Positions 20,735 to 29,857 of a stretch of DNA of 29,943 nt are shown piece by piece. The notes under the pieces were generated by a model that made no database searches, was not told the DNA's origin, and worked only from the letters and a program-made list of their open reading frames with translations. Numbering within the stretch: position 1 is the stretch's first letter; every line of letters starts with the position of its first letter. Made by a program: the position numbers and the translations under genes. Source of the stretch: Chara braunii (taxonomy: Eukaryota; Streptophyta; Charophyceae; Charales; Characeae); the NCBI GenBank assembly GCA_003427395.1, contig BFEA01000055.1, positions 1,434,986 to 1,464,928 of the forward strand, given 5' to 3'.

Positions 20735-21459
20735 CTCTCCTGATAAGCATTCAATCACGACGACCAAACAACTCGACTCGTATCCCCCGCCATTCCACCA
20801 GAGAATTTTCTCTGAGGCGTGCATAACCCCTTAAACTCTTCCCTTGTTGGTAGGCGTGGGCCCACAACCAGGTTGTGCTGGCTTGCAGTCATCCAATAGG
20901 GGTTGCGCCCTAGAGGTGCTAACCTTTACCATTTAGCTTGGTATTCCCCAATATGCCTTGGGATTAGCACAAGTGTCTAGACGGTGCGTCGCAAAACAGA
21001 CCACGGGCCCACTGCGGGACTACGCAGGGGTCTGTCTCACTTCTCAAGGTATTTACCAGCCCCCTATGGGACAACATAGAAGGCACGGCCCCTTCTTACA
21101 CTCACAAACGAATTCACCGCTAGTCTCACACGAGGCCGTGGCCTACTGACTTGATCAGAGACAGCAGACCGCACATCCTATGACATCTCAATGCACTAAC
21201 TTGTGACCTTCCCAGTTCCACCAATGACCCAATTCGTAATTTGGGTTCCTCTCGTCATTCTTTATCAGTTCAAACACTGCTTTCCATGCCTGTAAATCTA
21301 TTGACCCCCTTTCACACGAAGGAGGTTTCTCTTAACAGGTCTCCCAACCACTCCTCTCTTTACAGGATGGGCTATCACGTGACCTGGGTTTTATACTTTC
21401 GATAAACAACATTCCCACCTTCCCTAATCTGAAGGGGTCTCAACCATAGAACAACTCAA
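20735..21459. other. no gene recognised
   Basis: Mixed sequence. On the minus strand AGTATAAAACCC (near 21390) is TATA-like, and a purine tract AGGGAAGGTGGGAA (21425-21412) precedes TGTTG. Together these could mark a polypurine tract and LTR start for the minus-strand element, but no second LTR copy supports this. Confidence 0.3.
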
Positions 21460-21550
21460 CTGAGGGCCTACTTAAGGGTCCTCTTCTCAACTCAGACATG
21501 GAAAAAACTCGAACCGAGGGACCAACTTATGGGTCCCCTTCACAACTCGG
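21460..21550. repeat. pair of related hairpins with compensatory changes
   Basis: Two copies about 54 bases apart. Copy A: CTGAG (21460-21464) with CTCAG (21491-21495). Copy B: CCGAG (21514-21518) with CTCGG (21546-21550). Inside each is a second stem (GGCC..GGGTCC-type in A, GGGACC/GGTCCC in B) with related loop bases around ACTTA. The T-A to C-G exchange in the outer stem keeps pairing, as in the larger array upstream. Confidence 0.65.
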
Positions 21551-21739
21551 CCATAAACATTCGGCATGGTAAGCATTCGAGCCTTATAGGCCCGCAAGAC
21601 CCCTTAGGGCCCTTACACATCTGTCACAAAACAACCGCACTGCCTCCTCTTATACTCGGCTTGTTCACCTGCCCAAAGGCAGATCGCACGAGTATACCGG
21701 GGAATAGACGGTATCACATTCACTCAATACAGAATACAT

Positions 21740-21806
21740 GAGATGTATCCCATACATCTCTCACACAAAGCCATCATACATTGGGATAAAGCCACGCATG
21801 TGAGAG
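21740..21806. repeat. two overlapping inverted repeats
   Basis: GAGATGTAT, CCC, ATACATCTC (21740-21760) is a nine-pair hairpin. Its right arm overlaps CTCTCACA (21758-21765), which pairs with TGTGAGAG (21799-21806). The two folds compete for shared bases. Confidence 0.7.
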
Positions 21807-22332
21807 TGATCGTGATTGCCACAAGAGTAAAGTCCACAGAGTCAGGGATCGAAGATGTATTCGAGAACAAAATATCTCCCTTAAGTCTCAATACAAGCAC
21901 TCAACTCAAACCCTCAATGCACAACTTGTAGGGTATACTGGGAATAGAATGTCTGCCTCGAGATCAACCCAACACTCAGTTCACTGTTCCACTCTACAGC
22001 GTAAACTCATGCCCCAAGTGTTACGGGCTCTCAGGATCCACTCAAAAATATAAACAAGGTTTTTAAACCTCCAGAACTAAAGCACAAGTCGCATAGTTAC
22101 AGGTATCGCACAACCAAATCTCATCTCCTACATCGTATCATACACACCCAAAAGCTCAAAACCCGATCAAGCACTGTCACCTATGTATGCACAACTAGAC
22201 AAGACTCTCTCGGTGGACTCAAGCACACACACCTCTAGACTCCACTCGACTGACTCGAAGTATACACATCCTTAGCCCGTCCTCTGCATGCAGAGGGACC
22301 CTAGTCCTACTGTCATATAGGCGGGCCAGTCC
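21807..22332. other. presumed 3' untranslated part of the minus-strand element
   Basis: No frame of note. The Gag-like ORF of the minus-strand retroelement ends at 22333, so this sequence lies downstream of it in transcription order. I cannot place the LTR. Confidence 0.35.
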
Positions 22333-22930
22333 CTACTCACTCATGACCTCCTGGTTCTGCCTATACAGTTGTGCCCTACCTCCATCTGGAGCTCGCTCCA
22401 CCACTCGCCCCTATCTATCATACATTCTTCCACCACTCTCTGTCACTTTCCCAGCTGCCTTGTCCCTAAGGAACTTCGGACACTCAAGGGCTCTGTGAAC
22501 GCCATGCTTGCAGAAGCACTGGTCATCCGACCTCCTCTGACACCTCCTCTTTTTCTTTTGGGACTCTGGCAGCGATGGCATCTCACTGGCCTCCCTGCTC
22601 ACCTCATGGCTCTAGGGCATATTCCATGATTCCGCCGGCCTCGCCTCCAACACCGGGGTACTCGGCCCCGCTCGCACCTTGCCTCCCTCAGGCCGGTACG
22701 CCGGAGTGTCCAATCTCTGTGGCCTACTCTCGCGGGCCCCCCCCCATCACAGTCGTCCCCTCGTCCCTATGCGGGTCTGAAGGCTGGGGAGTCACGGTAG
22801 CCACTGGCTCGCTCATAACCTCCTACTGCTGCTCTGAGATGCGCTCTCTTGAGTCGGCTCCAGTGGCCCAGGAGCCTAACTGTGTCCTCAACTCCCCCAT
22901 CTCTGACACACGCTCCGGGGTCTTGTGTCT
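22333..22930 (-). pseudogene. Gag-like C-terminus with zinc knuckle
   Basis: In the minus frame from 22602, after a Lys/Arg-rich stretch, the sequence reads DDQCFCKHGVHRALECPKFL. This is a retroviral-type nucleocapsid knuckle, C-x2-C-x4-H-x4-C, but the first spacing is C-x-C, so one residue seems lost. The frame meets TAG at 22413-22411, then continues GRVVERAPDGG...QNQEVMSE to TAG 22335-22333, which I take as the original end. Upstream (22930-22603) readable pieces lie in two other frames (for example RVSEMGELRTQLG), so there are at least two frameshifts. Zinc knuckles bind the element's RNA during packaging. Confidence 0.6.
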
Positions 22931-23456
22931 ATGAGGCCCCCTCTGACGGCATGTCCAACTCCATGGCTGCCACTAACTCATCCATACGAGATGCCTCCTC
23001 CTCCATCGCCTCAGGCTCAGTGGACGCTGCTGCCCCCGTAAGGGTGCCCCCCTGCACCTCCAAAAGGATCGTAGGGGACTCCTCTGTGGGGCCCCCTTCT
23101 GCCAGTGGGGATTGAGATCTTTGTGCTGGCTCCTCTGTAGGGGTCTCAACCGCCATAGGGGTCGCCTGCTGCGAGGCTAGCTCGGTTGGGGTTCTGAAGC
23201 TGAAACTCCCCCCTTCGGCCTTTCGCCTTGCTTCTGCTTCCGCTGGGTCCAGAAATACCTTCTTCATTCCCTCTTGCTGGGATGGCTCCGCCGTCCCTCC
23301 CTGGCCGAAGAGTCCCTGTACTTACTTTCCCTGGATACCATACTGGCTCTGCTCTGTCCAGTCGACCACCTTGGTGGCCGAGAGCCTCTCCACGATCGCT
23401 GCCATGTCATGGAGCCTCTTCTCCCATTCTGCCTCCTTGGCTTCCATACGGGATCT
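22930..23456 (-). pseudogene. Gag-like protein, coiled-coil and acidic middle part
   Basis: This continues the frame of the 402-codon piece after TGA 23459-23457, with RMEAKEAEWEKRLHDMAAIV, a heptad-like charged helix, then a TAA, then an acidic Glu/Pro/Thr-rich stretch to TAG at 22929-22931. Only the last 112 codons start with an ATG (23267). No catalytic motif is present. Confidence 0.5.
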
Positions 23457-24665
23457 TCATGCTTGGTTCTCTGCCCTCTCCTCCGCCAGATGGGTAGACA
23501 GCTGCTCTACCTCCATCCTCGAGGCCGCCAACTCATCACTGAGCATGGAGTACCATTGGAAGGATGTGATCGCCACCTCGCGTATTCTCCTGTCTGTGCG
23601 CTCGATCGCCATCCTAGTGGCTGAAAATCCCAGGTCCCCAGTCTCTCGCGTCTCATCCGCTCTCTCGTCCTCCTGCCCCGCCTCTTGCGATCTCAAACGG
23701 GCAGCATCCCTCTTACCCTCATAACTGGCCCAAGTCTCATCAATCCTCTGCTCGCTCGTCAGGGGGTCGATTGGTGGCTTCGACGCTTCCCCTGCGGCCT
23801 CCAACCTAACCTTCTCCTCGTATATCTCCTCGAGACGCACCTGCACTCTTGCAAACTTTTCCTCCGCAGTCTCCCTTGGTGACCTCCCCACTTGCGTCCC
23901 GTGGGCCTCCCGTAGTGGAACTCCTGCATTCACCCCCTCCTCTGCGTGCGGCAACTCTGGCGGTGGCTCCTCGGATGTCGGCATCTCGGTGTCCGGAGGC
24001 TCAGCTACATGCTCAGCTAGCTGCGGTGCCACAGTAGTGGATGTCCTCGCCCTTTTGCTCTCCTCTCGCCCCTCTGGCTCTGCTTGCGCCGGAGGCGGCG
24101 TAATAACTTCCAGCGATGGTACTGGAACTTCCTCGCTATCTGGCTCGGTAACTCCCTCAGGCCAGTACCGCGCTACCTGCTCTGGGATCGAGGTAGGAGG
24201 AGGGGTATCGTCCCCAACAGTAATAACCCCCTCAGTCCGCGGCTCCTCTGGCCTATGCGGCCCAACTTCCGGCTCCGGCTCAGGCGACTCTTCTGCTGGC
24301 TCATATCGTGCGGGCTCGCCTGGGTCTGCCCCCAATTGCGAAGTCCTCCACTGGGACGCATCGAGGTTGGCTTCCAGGCTATCGAGTGGCATCCTCAACG
24401 GTACAGTCTCCCTCTCCTCTGGCAGCGTTGGCGACGGGCCCCGTAGGTCACTGCCCGTGATCCGGCGAAATTCCACCTGTTCAAGTTCGTGGGTAAGGGG
24501 TAGCTCCGCTACCTGAGCCGGCCCCGTGACCTGAATTGGCTCCATCATCTGGGCGGGTTCCGCTGGCCCCTCTTGCTGCGCCAAGGCCTTCCGGCCTCCC
24601 CTAGTCGTAGTAGCCCCTCTTGCCTCCGGATCCCATGGCCTCTTACTCCTCTGTCGTCTCTCCAC
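23457..24665 (-). pseudogene. Gag-like protein, proline/glutamate-rich and helical part
   Basis: The longest intact frame of the window, 402 codons. Residues 1-240 are rich in Pro, Glu and Thr. Residues about 265-400 look like long charged helices (EEKFARVQVRLEEIYEEKVR and a final ASRMEVEQLSTHLAEERAEN), probably a coiled coil. The ATG at 24665 is internal: homologous Gag sequence lies upstream in the same frame, interrupted by stops. A long disordered insert between the capsid-like domain and the zinc knuckle would make this Gag, at roughly 900 residues, longer than usual for gypsy elements. The family assignment rests on position and the two ends. Confidence 0.55.
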
Positions 24666-25245
24666 CCTGGGCTCTGGTCTCTCGGGCTCCAGTCATCGAA
24701 ATGCCTGTCTCAGCTGCGCCTAGCAGTCCTCCCAATCATGCACCCTATCCCGAATCTGCCTTACCAATGGCCTCTCCGCCCTCCGTGTCCAGAGGGGTAA
24801 TGTCTGCATCCACTCTTCCTATCCGGTCCCCTGATCGTGCATATACTGCTCATAGGCCGGGATGAACTCCTCCGCATTGCCTTCCTCCTATCGAATAGGC
24901 AACCCCTCCCGTCCCAACGGGGAAGCCCTCAGCCTCTGCATCCTCGCCTCCACATCCTCGCCTCCACATCCTCGCCTCCACATCCTGCCAGGTCAAAGCC
25001 TCCTCCCGAATATGTGTGATAGGCTCCTCAAAGCGCCCAATCCTCTCCAAGGTGGACCACCCCTCCCGTGCCGCATGAGCCTGGTAGGCATCCAGAAAGA
25101 GCTCTATGTTATCATCATCGAAGATAGGCGTGGACTCTTTCCCAATTGGTCTGCGTGAGTCATCCCCTCCTGATGCTCCCAGAGGCCTCTGTCGTGGCCG
25201 CGCGCTCCTCTCGCCCCTCTGCATGACTGTCTTTGAAAAGCAGAC
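24666..25245 (-). pseudogene. Gag-like N-terminus and capsid-like domain
   Basis: From the probable start ATG at 25224 the frame reads MQRGERSARPRQRPLG, then FDDDNIELFLDAYQAHAARE, which resembles the first helices of Retrotrans_gag domains. After QDVEARM a 14-bp unit is present three times (24939-24980) and shifts the frame. In the new frame the domain continues EFIPAYEQYMHDQGTG, stop, EEWMQTLPLWTRRAERPLVR, IRDRVHDWEDC, stop, AQLRQAFR, stop, ending where the 402-codon frame begins. The (W)...(R)...W...L..AFR layout is that of Gag capsid domains, which assemble the virus-like particle. Confidence 0.6.
24939..24980. repeat. 14-bp unit in triplicate, causing a frameshift
   Basis: CATCCTCGCCTCCA is repeated three times head to tail. 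Two extra copies add 28 bases, which is one base out of frame, and the Gag-like reading switches frame at this spot. Replication slippage is the simplest cause. Confidence 0.8.
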
Positions 25246-25409
25246 CTGCACATCAGGCGAGAGAAGCAAGCAGACACACAACAAGGTTAGCCATCAGCCC
25301 ATCAAACTTTATGATAACACACATGCCCTTTCCTACTCCCCCGCCTGCCCTGACCATAGCATGCAACACCTCAAGGGCTAATCACTCTGAAGAATGTAGA
25401 GTTCTTTAC
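25246..25409 (-). other. candidate 164-nt intron between pol and gag-like ORF
   Basis: Directly after the pol stop codon (TAG 25412-25410) the minus strand has GTAAAG (donor, from 25409). The other end has a pyrimidine-rich stretch and GATGTGCAG (acceptor AG 25247-25246), with CTAAC (25290-25286) as a branch-site candidate about 40 bases before it. Splicing would bring the integrase end to within a few codons of the Gag-like start. If the TAG was once CAG, the exon end would be the consensus CAG before GTAAAG and the two proteins would be joined in frame. No transcript evidence is available. Confidence 0.4.
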
Positions 25410-25412
25410 CTA

Positions 25413-25772
25413 TTCCCTGGCCACGAACTTCTTGAGCCTGGTTCCTGATACCCAATCCTGCCATCCTGTCTCATCCAACTCCTCGATCTGGTAGGCTCAA
25501 AATTCGCCACATCGCAGGATTTTATAGGGGCCCATCCATCTCTTGTCGAGCTTCCTCGACCATTGTTTCTCCAGGGAGGAGTCGTATAGTAATACGACGT
25601 CCCCTACTGCCAACGACTCCTTCCTTACTCGTGCCATCTGGTTCCATCTCATCTTGTCCTCCATGCTACTCCTCTCTACCTGACCAGCGGCCTCTCGCAA
25701 CCTTTCCTCGTCAACTCCTACTTGCCGCGTCCGAATATCGAGCAACTCTTCAAAGAACAAGTTCACTTCCAA
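25413..25772 (-). pseudogene. integrase C-terminal domain
   Basis: The frame runs from an internal ATG (25772) through LREAAGQVERSSMEDKMRWN, VGDVVLLYDSSLEKQWSRKL and WMGPYKILRCGEF, the GPY/F module that binds DNA in gypsy integrases. A TGA at 25499-25497 interrupts, after which AYQIEELDETGWQDWVSGTR-LKKF continues in frame, as in the known tails of such integrases, to TAG 25412-25410. It is one base out of register with the catalytic core upstream. Confidence 0.75.
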
Positions 25773-26637
25773 GTCCTGGCGCCTCTCTCGTCTTCATAAA
25801 GCTTTCTATGGGAAAGGTGGTATGCCTCCCATACCATAGCATGGCTGGCGCGTACTTGGTAGTCCTCTTTACTGTAACGTTTTCTATGAAGAAAGCCGCT
25901 CGCAGGAACTTCGGCCACTGACTAGGCTTGCCCTCCGTCCACTTAGCCAAGAGGTTCGTGATGGTACTGTGCTCCCTCTCCACAGGTGCGTTTGCTTGAG
26001 GATGCGCGACCGTAGTATAGTTAGCCACTACGCCATACCCCGCAAGCAAGGTCCGCACCTCATTGCAGGTGAATTCCGATCCTCGGTCCATCACGAACTC
26101 TTTGACAAAGGGATAACGCAGGTAATACTCTTCGATGCAATTTGCCAAAACTGGGTCAGTCTCTGTCCAGATAGCCCGACCGTCCACAAACCTAGTAAGG
26201 TTGTTCCGTGCATCGAAGATGTAATTACACCCACTCTCCCCAGCTGGCATGAACAACAGGTCCAGGTGTATGACCGCCCCCACTTCCCTCTCCAACCTTG
26301 GGTGCAGGGGCTCTCCCGACTTTTGCGTTGACCTCTTCTGGCAAGGTACAGAAGACTGACAATACTTGATGACCATTGTCAGCATCTCATCCTAATGGTA
26401 AAGCTCGCTTATCTTCGCGCATGTGGCACCTATCCCTCTGTGCCCCCCTGCTATACCATCATGTAGGGCTGCTATAATATCGGTCTGCCGGTTCCTCCCA
26501 CACACAATCCTTTTGGGATTTCGGACCTGCCGCTTTATAAACAGATGACCATCTCTTACCACGTAGAGGTGCCTCATCTTCTGCGCTTTGGCACTTGCGT
26601 CTTTATCCCTCATCTCACATGATAGGAGCAGCCCCAA
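25750..26637 (-). pseudogene. integrase zinc-binding domain and DDE core
   Basis: The zinc domain (26637-26392) contains HDGIAGGHRGIGATCAKISE, ending at TAG 26394-26392 where the family usually has the Trp of 'Y-W-P/D'. After it YCQSSVPCQ carries the second metal pair, but the expected C-x2-C has Ser at its first place (S-x2-C), so zinc binding may be lost. The core (26385-25750) has the catalytic triad at residues 42 (HLDLL), 100 (MDRGSEF) and 136 (VEREHS), with the classical 35-residue gap between the last two. It inserts element DNA into the host genome. The frame ends in a one-base shift near 25775. Confidence 0.8.
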
Positions 26638-27114
26638 CTCCCGGTAGATTCCATCATACTCCTCCGCCCGAAATGCCTCCTTGATCTCCCCCTCTTCGAA
26701 CTCATCGTCTTGGCTTTGAGGAACAAAAATTTCGTCCTCAGGACTGAACGAGCCCCTCCGGTCGAAGTCTCATTGCAGGAGCGTATTAGTGAGCAGATAC
26801 ATCTCTCCCATTAGCTGTTCATGCTCCTCTATCTGAGTGGGGCCTTCCTCTATTGTTCTCACTTCCTCCACCAGACTGTGTGTACCTGCCAATGCCAACT
26901 TCATCATCCAACCGACATCCTTGCTTCCCCACGGGTCCTCCTCCTGGAAGGGCTTGAGGACTAACTCCTCCTTTTGCCCGTACCCCTTTGACGCTAGCCA
27001 TATGGGGTGACTGACGCAGCTGGGCACTCGCAGGGACCATTCGTTTATGTGAATGCGGACGTCCTCCTCTTGATCCAAAAACCCATCAACTGGCGGGGTG
27101 TCTTCTATCTATTC
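26638..27114 (-). pseudogene. pol linker between RNase H and integrase
   Basis: In the same frame as RNase H, and after two closely spaced TAG codons (27117-27115 and 27111-27109), the sequence reads DTPPVDGFLDQEEDVRIHIN and continues to TGA 26772-26770, then DFDRRGSFSPEDE and on into the integrase. Such acidic linkers are common in gypsy polyproteins; I see no catalytic motif in it. Confidence 0.6.
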
Positions 27115-27711
27115 CTAGTCCGATCTGTCCCAGTTGATGCGGCTTAACCCATCTGCCCTATTCTTGTTCCCTGGGATCCTTTCCAACGCGAAATTAAACA
27201 TCCAAATGTAGGTCAACCATATCGCGACGGTTGGGTCAGATGGAGTATAATTCTTCAGGGAACATGCAAGTGCAGTAGGGTCCACCCTCAAAATGAGCCT
27301 CCAGCCGAAAATAAAGTTCCGGAAGGTCCTTAGGCAATGAAGTATCGCTAGCGTTTCCTTCTTTAACTGAGAGTAGTTCCTCTCAGTTGTATTGAGGATA
27401 CGACTTTCAAACCTTAGCGGTCTCTCCTTCCCTTCAGTATCTGCCTGAATTAGGACTCCTCCCAAGGCAGTTGGTCCAACGTCCGTCTCGATACCGAATG
27501 GTCTTTCCTCTGTGGCTTCATAGTCCGGCGCTCCTAATACCAAACCCCCTTCCTTAAATTCTTCCTTCATTCTGCCGACCGCCTCTTCCTGGTCTTCGCC
27601 CCAGACCCACTCCTGGTCCTGACGCACCAACTTCCTTAAATGCTCCGTCTTTGTGGCAAAATCCTTCACGAAGCTCCTCCAAAATCCGCACGTCCCAAGG
27701 AAACTCCTCAC
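27115..27711 (-). pseudogene. RNase H domain of gypsy pol
   Basis: The piece opens with RSFLGTCGFWRSFVKDFATK, the RT connection typical of gypsy pol. The RNase H follows: ETDVGPTALGGVLIQ (first Asp, family ETDAS..ALGAVL), NYSQLKKETLAILHCLRTFR (catalytic Glu), LRVDPTAL (Asp, family TDH..L) and PGNKNRADGLSR (last Asp, family G..N.VADALSR). It removes RNA from RNA-DNA hybrids during reverse transcription. The ATG at 27711 is internal; the frame joins the RT piece through stops at 27900-27898 and 27807-27805. Confidence 0.85.
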
Positions 27712-28725
27712 ATCTGTTATCGAGTGGAAGGGTACTGACCACTCAATGATCTTGTCTGTTTTCTTTACATCAGGTCTTCGCTCACTTTCATTACAGACAA
27801 AACCTTAAATCGTGGCCTCCCTCATAAAATGCTTCGACTTGGGGCCGCTTGCCGTCAGGTTGTGCTCCTCCAATAAACTCAGAACCTGATCGATGTCCTA
27901 GACATGCTTCCAGACGAAGCGCCTCACTCCAGGCATCACTTCGTCTTCCTCCTTCTCCTTTGGACCTTTGACCGCCAGGTCATCGATATAGGGCTGGGTG
28001 ATGTGTGGACTAACCGTCTGCATGACTCTAATCATGTGCCTTTGCACCATGGCCACCACATTCGTCCAACCTTGAGGGGCTACATTTATATGAATCAGCC
28101 CTCTGGGTGTGTGCATTGCCGTTACAGGTCTGTCTGGCGGGTATACATGGAATTGGTCGTACCCAGAGTAAAGGTCTATAAGCGAGATTATAGGCCTCCC
28201 CGTGCACGACTCTGACAGCGCGTCCGCGTTCCGCAACCCTCCCTCATCCCCCACCGTCACCGCATTTAGTCGCTGCAAGTCTTGCACCCACCTTAGCGTC
28301 CTGTTTGGTTTGATAAAACAAAACCAAGGGGAGGCATACGGCCCACTTGAGTAGTCAGCCACGTGCGTCCGCATCTTGTCGTCCAGGTAGTCCACCACCT
28401 TCTTCTCCTCATCCGGATTTGGATACCGTGCGCCCCTTAGATTCCATGGCTCGTGTAGAATGATGTGGATTCGTATCATTGGAATCTTATCCACATCCAG
28501 CCTCCCACGCTCGTCGTCATCAAATGCATACGCGCGATGTCTCTTCTTCATCACCGCCACCATCAGGGTCCTCTCCTGTGGTGACAGGAAGCCAGGTTCA
28601 CCAATTATCAGCTCCCCCTCATTCTCATTGTTGATACGGCACGGCCCGGTCTAGGGGCCGTACCCTGAAGGACTTTCGAGCCTCGGTCGACCCCACTGCG
28701 GGTCCCATTTGGCTCGACCCGTCCA
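27712..28725 (-). pseudogene. reverse transcriptase of gypsy pol
   Basis: The intact part (28563-27898, 221 codons) contains RPIISLIDLYSGYDQF (first catalytic Asp), TPRGLIHINVAPQGWTN (family PFGL.NAP..FQ) and YIDDLAV (YxDD, about 27990). Homology runs upstream of the ATG: TGPCRINNENEGELIIGEPG in frame, then TAG 28653-28651, then AKWDPQWGRPRLESPSGYGP to about 28710. Downstream, after TAG 27900-27898, it continues LLEEHNLTASGPKSKHFMRE, TAA, and FVCNESERRPDVKKTDKIIE to the RNase H piece. It copies the element's RNA into DNA. The protease expected upstream of it is not seen. Confidence 0.85.
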
Positions 28726-28965
28726 CGCTCACGCTCAGGGCGCGGGTCGTTCGTCCCAGGGGCACCCCCACATAGTGCTATGAAATGGATGGGGGTGAGC
28801 CTTTTTGCGAGAGGGCTTTACATTGGGGGATGTAGCTCCGCTCTCGCATCAAGATGGTAGCTCTTTGGACATTCGTGGCGTTTTCTCGATTCGGTTAAGT
28901 CGGACCAGGCAATTGCTCCTTCCAATACACAAGCAGTCCAGGGAGTTCATTGAGAGTTTGTCTTC

Positions 28966-29035
28966 TTACCGTGCGCAGGCCAAGCGTCATCCATTGGGCC
29001 ACGCACCTTTTCACTAAGCCTATCGGCTCGGGACA
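28966..29035 (-). other. tRNA-Arg-like 5' half (box A)
   Basis: On the minus strand GCGTGGCCCAATGGATGACG (box A part TGGCCCAATGGA, 29001-28990) resembles the D-arm of arginine tRNAs (GTGGCCTAATGGATAAGGCG). The rest does not fold into a cloverleaf and only a poor box B (TGAACTCC) follows, so this is at best a degenerate tRNA or tRNA-derived SINE head. Confidence 0.25.
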
Positions 29036-29349
29036 GCCTCAGCATCATCCTTGGGGTAAGGCGGCGTCGCCCGGACCCCTAACCGCTATATTTTTTTTGC
29101 GAGAGCCACGAGCATCGCATCACCTATCCAAGACCGCTTTTAGTCTTTTCAGGGGTCGCATTGCACATGTGAGAGACATTCCATGCAACCTCCATACAAG
29201 CCAAGTCCATGCATCAACCATCCACCCAAGCGCCCGACCTCAACTCATCCCGCATCCATGGCTTAAGCCGGACCCAAGTCTTTTCCTTAGCCAATCTCCC
29301 ACCCTAGTCCTCATCCGCGGGTCCAGCCCCGTCCAAGTCGTCTCTAGCT

Positions 29350-29360
29350 ACTCACCTGTG
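29350..29360 (-). other. consensus 5' splice site on minus strand
   Basis: The minus strand reads GCACAG followed by GTGAGTAG, with the GT starting at 29355. It is a full-consensus donor upstream of the whole minus-strand element and could serve as a leader donor for the acceptor at 25246. This is inference from sequence alone. Confidence 0.3.
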
Positions 29361-29855
29361 CAAGACCACACAAGACAAATGACCAAGCACAATCCCCATT
29401 GGGGTCAACACATCGCCCCTTCCCGCAATCCTAAGTTGCCCTTGTCTTTCAATTCCCCTTATGAGTTCCCTTCCCTTTCACATAGGCAAGCCATGCGATC
29501 GTCTCAGTCATGCATTCCAGGAGGATGGTTGAATCAAACTGACCTTGTCCAAAATCAGCACTCCTTTTCGCTTTCGCAAATGCTCTCAATAGTCCCGTAT
29601 CCTTCCCTTCTTGGTGGCACAAGGGAACGACAACCCTTCCCTTGCCCCCGCTTTCCACCAAGTGAGGACTAAGTTCTTTTTCGTTCGTTCCCTAGCAATG
29701 TAACAGGTAAGGGTAGAGGTTAGACGCATGCCATGGAGGGGGAAGGGGTGACGAAAGGGTTAGGGGCTGAAAAGTTTTTAAGGAATGGAGGAAGACGGAG
29801 GGAGAGGGAGAGGAAAAGAGAGAGAAAGAGGGGGAGAGGGAGAGAGAGAAAAAAA

Positions 29856-29857
<2 letters not shown>

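Larger units (their letters stand above)
22333..28765 (-). mobile_element. decayed Ty3/gypsy retroelement with gag-like ORF downstream of pol
   Basis: In minus-strand order: reverse transcriptase (28725-27712), RNase H (27711-27115), linker, integrase zinc finger and DDE core (26637-25750), integrase C-terminus (to 25413), an intron-like gap (25409-25246), and a Gag-like protein with a terminal zinc knuckle (25245-22333). RT followed by RNase H then integrase is the gypsy order. No protease is visible, and no LTR pair was identified. Gag normally precedes pol, so this arrangement is odd. Stops and at least four frameshifts make the copy inactive. Confidence 0.85.
28766..29857. other. no gene recognised; upstream flank of the gypsy element
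   Basis: The plus frame 28950-29672 (240 codons) is rich in Ser, Pro and His and has no recognisable domain. The minus frame 29661-29449 (70 codons, ending ECMTETIAWLAYVKGKGTHK) has more protein-like composition but is unknown to me. A GCGAGAG string and its partner CTCTCGC occur at 28807 and 28842. The 5' LTR or leader of the minus-strand element should lie here, but no LTR pair could be matched. From about 29755 the sequence becomes GA-rich. Confidence 0.4.

Noticed and set aside
23989-24516. 175- and 120-residue plus-strand frames opposite gag
   Set aside because: They are shadows of the 402-codon Gag-like frame, whose composition and position are better supported.
28950-29672. 240-residue plus-strand protein
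   Set aside because: Ser/Pro/His-rich low-complexity composition without any domain, lying where the flank of the minus-strand element is expected.
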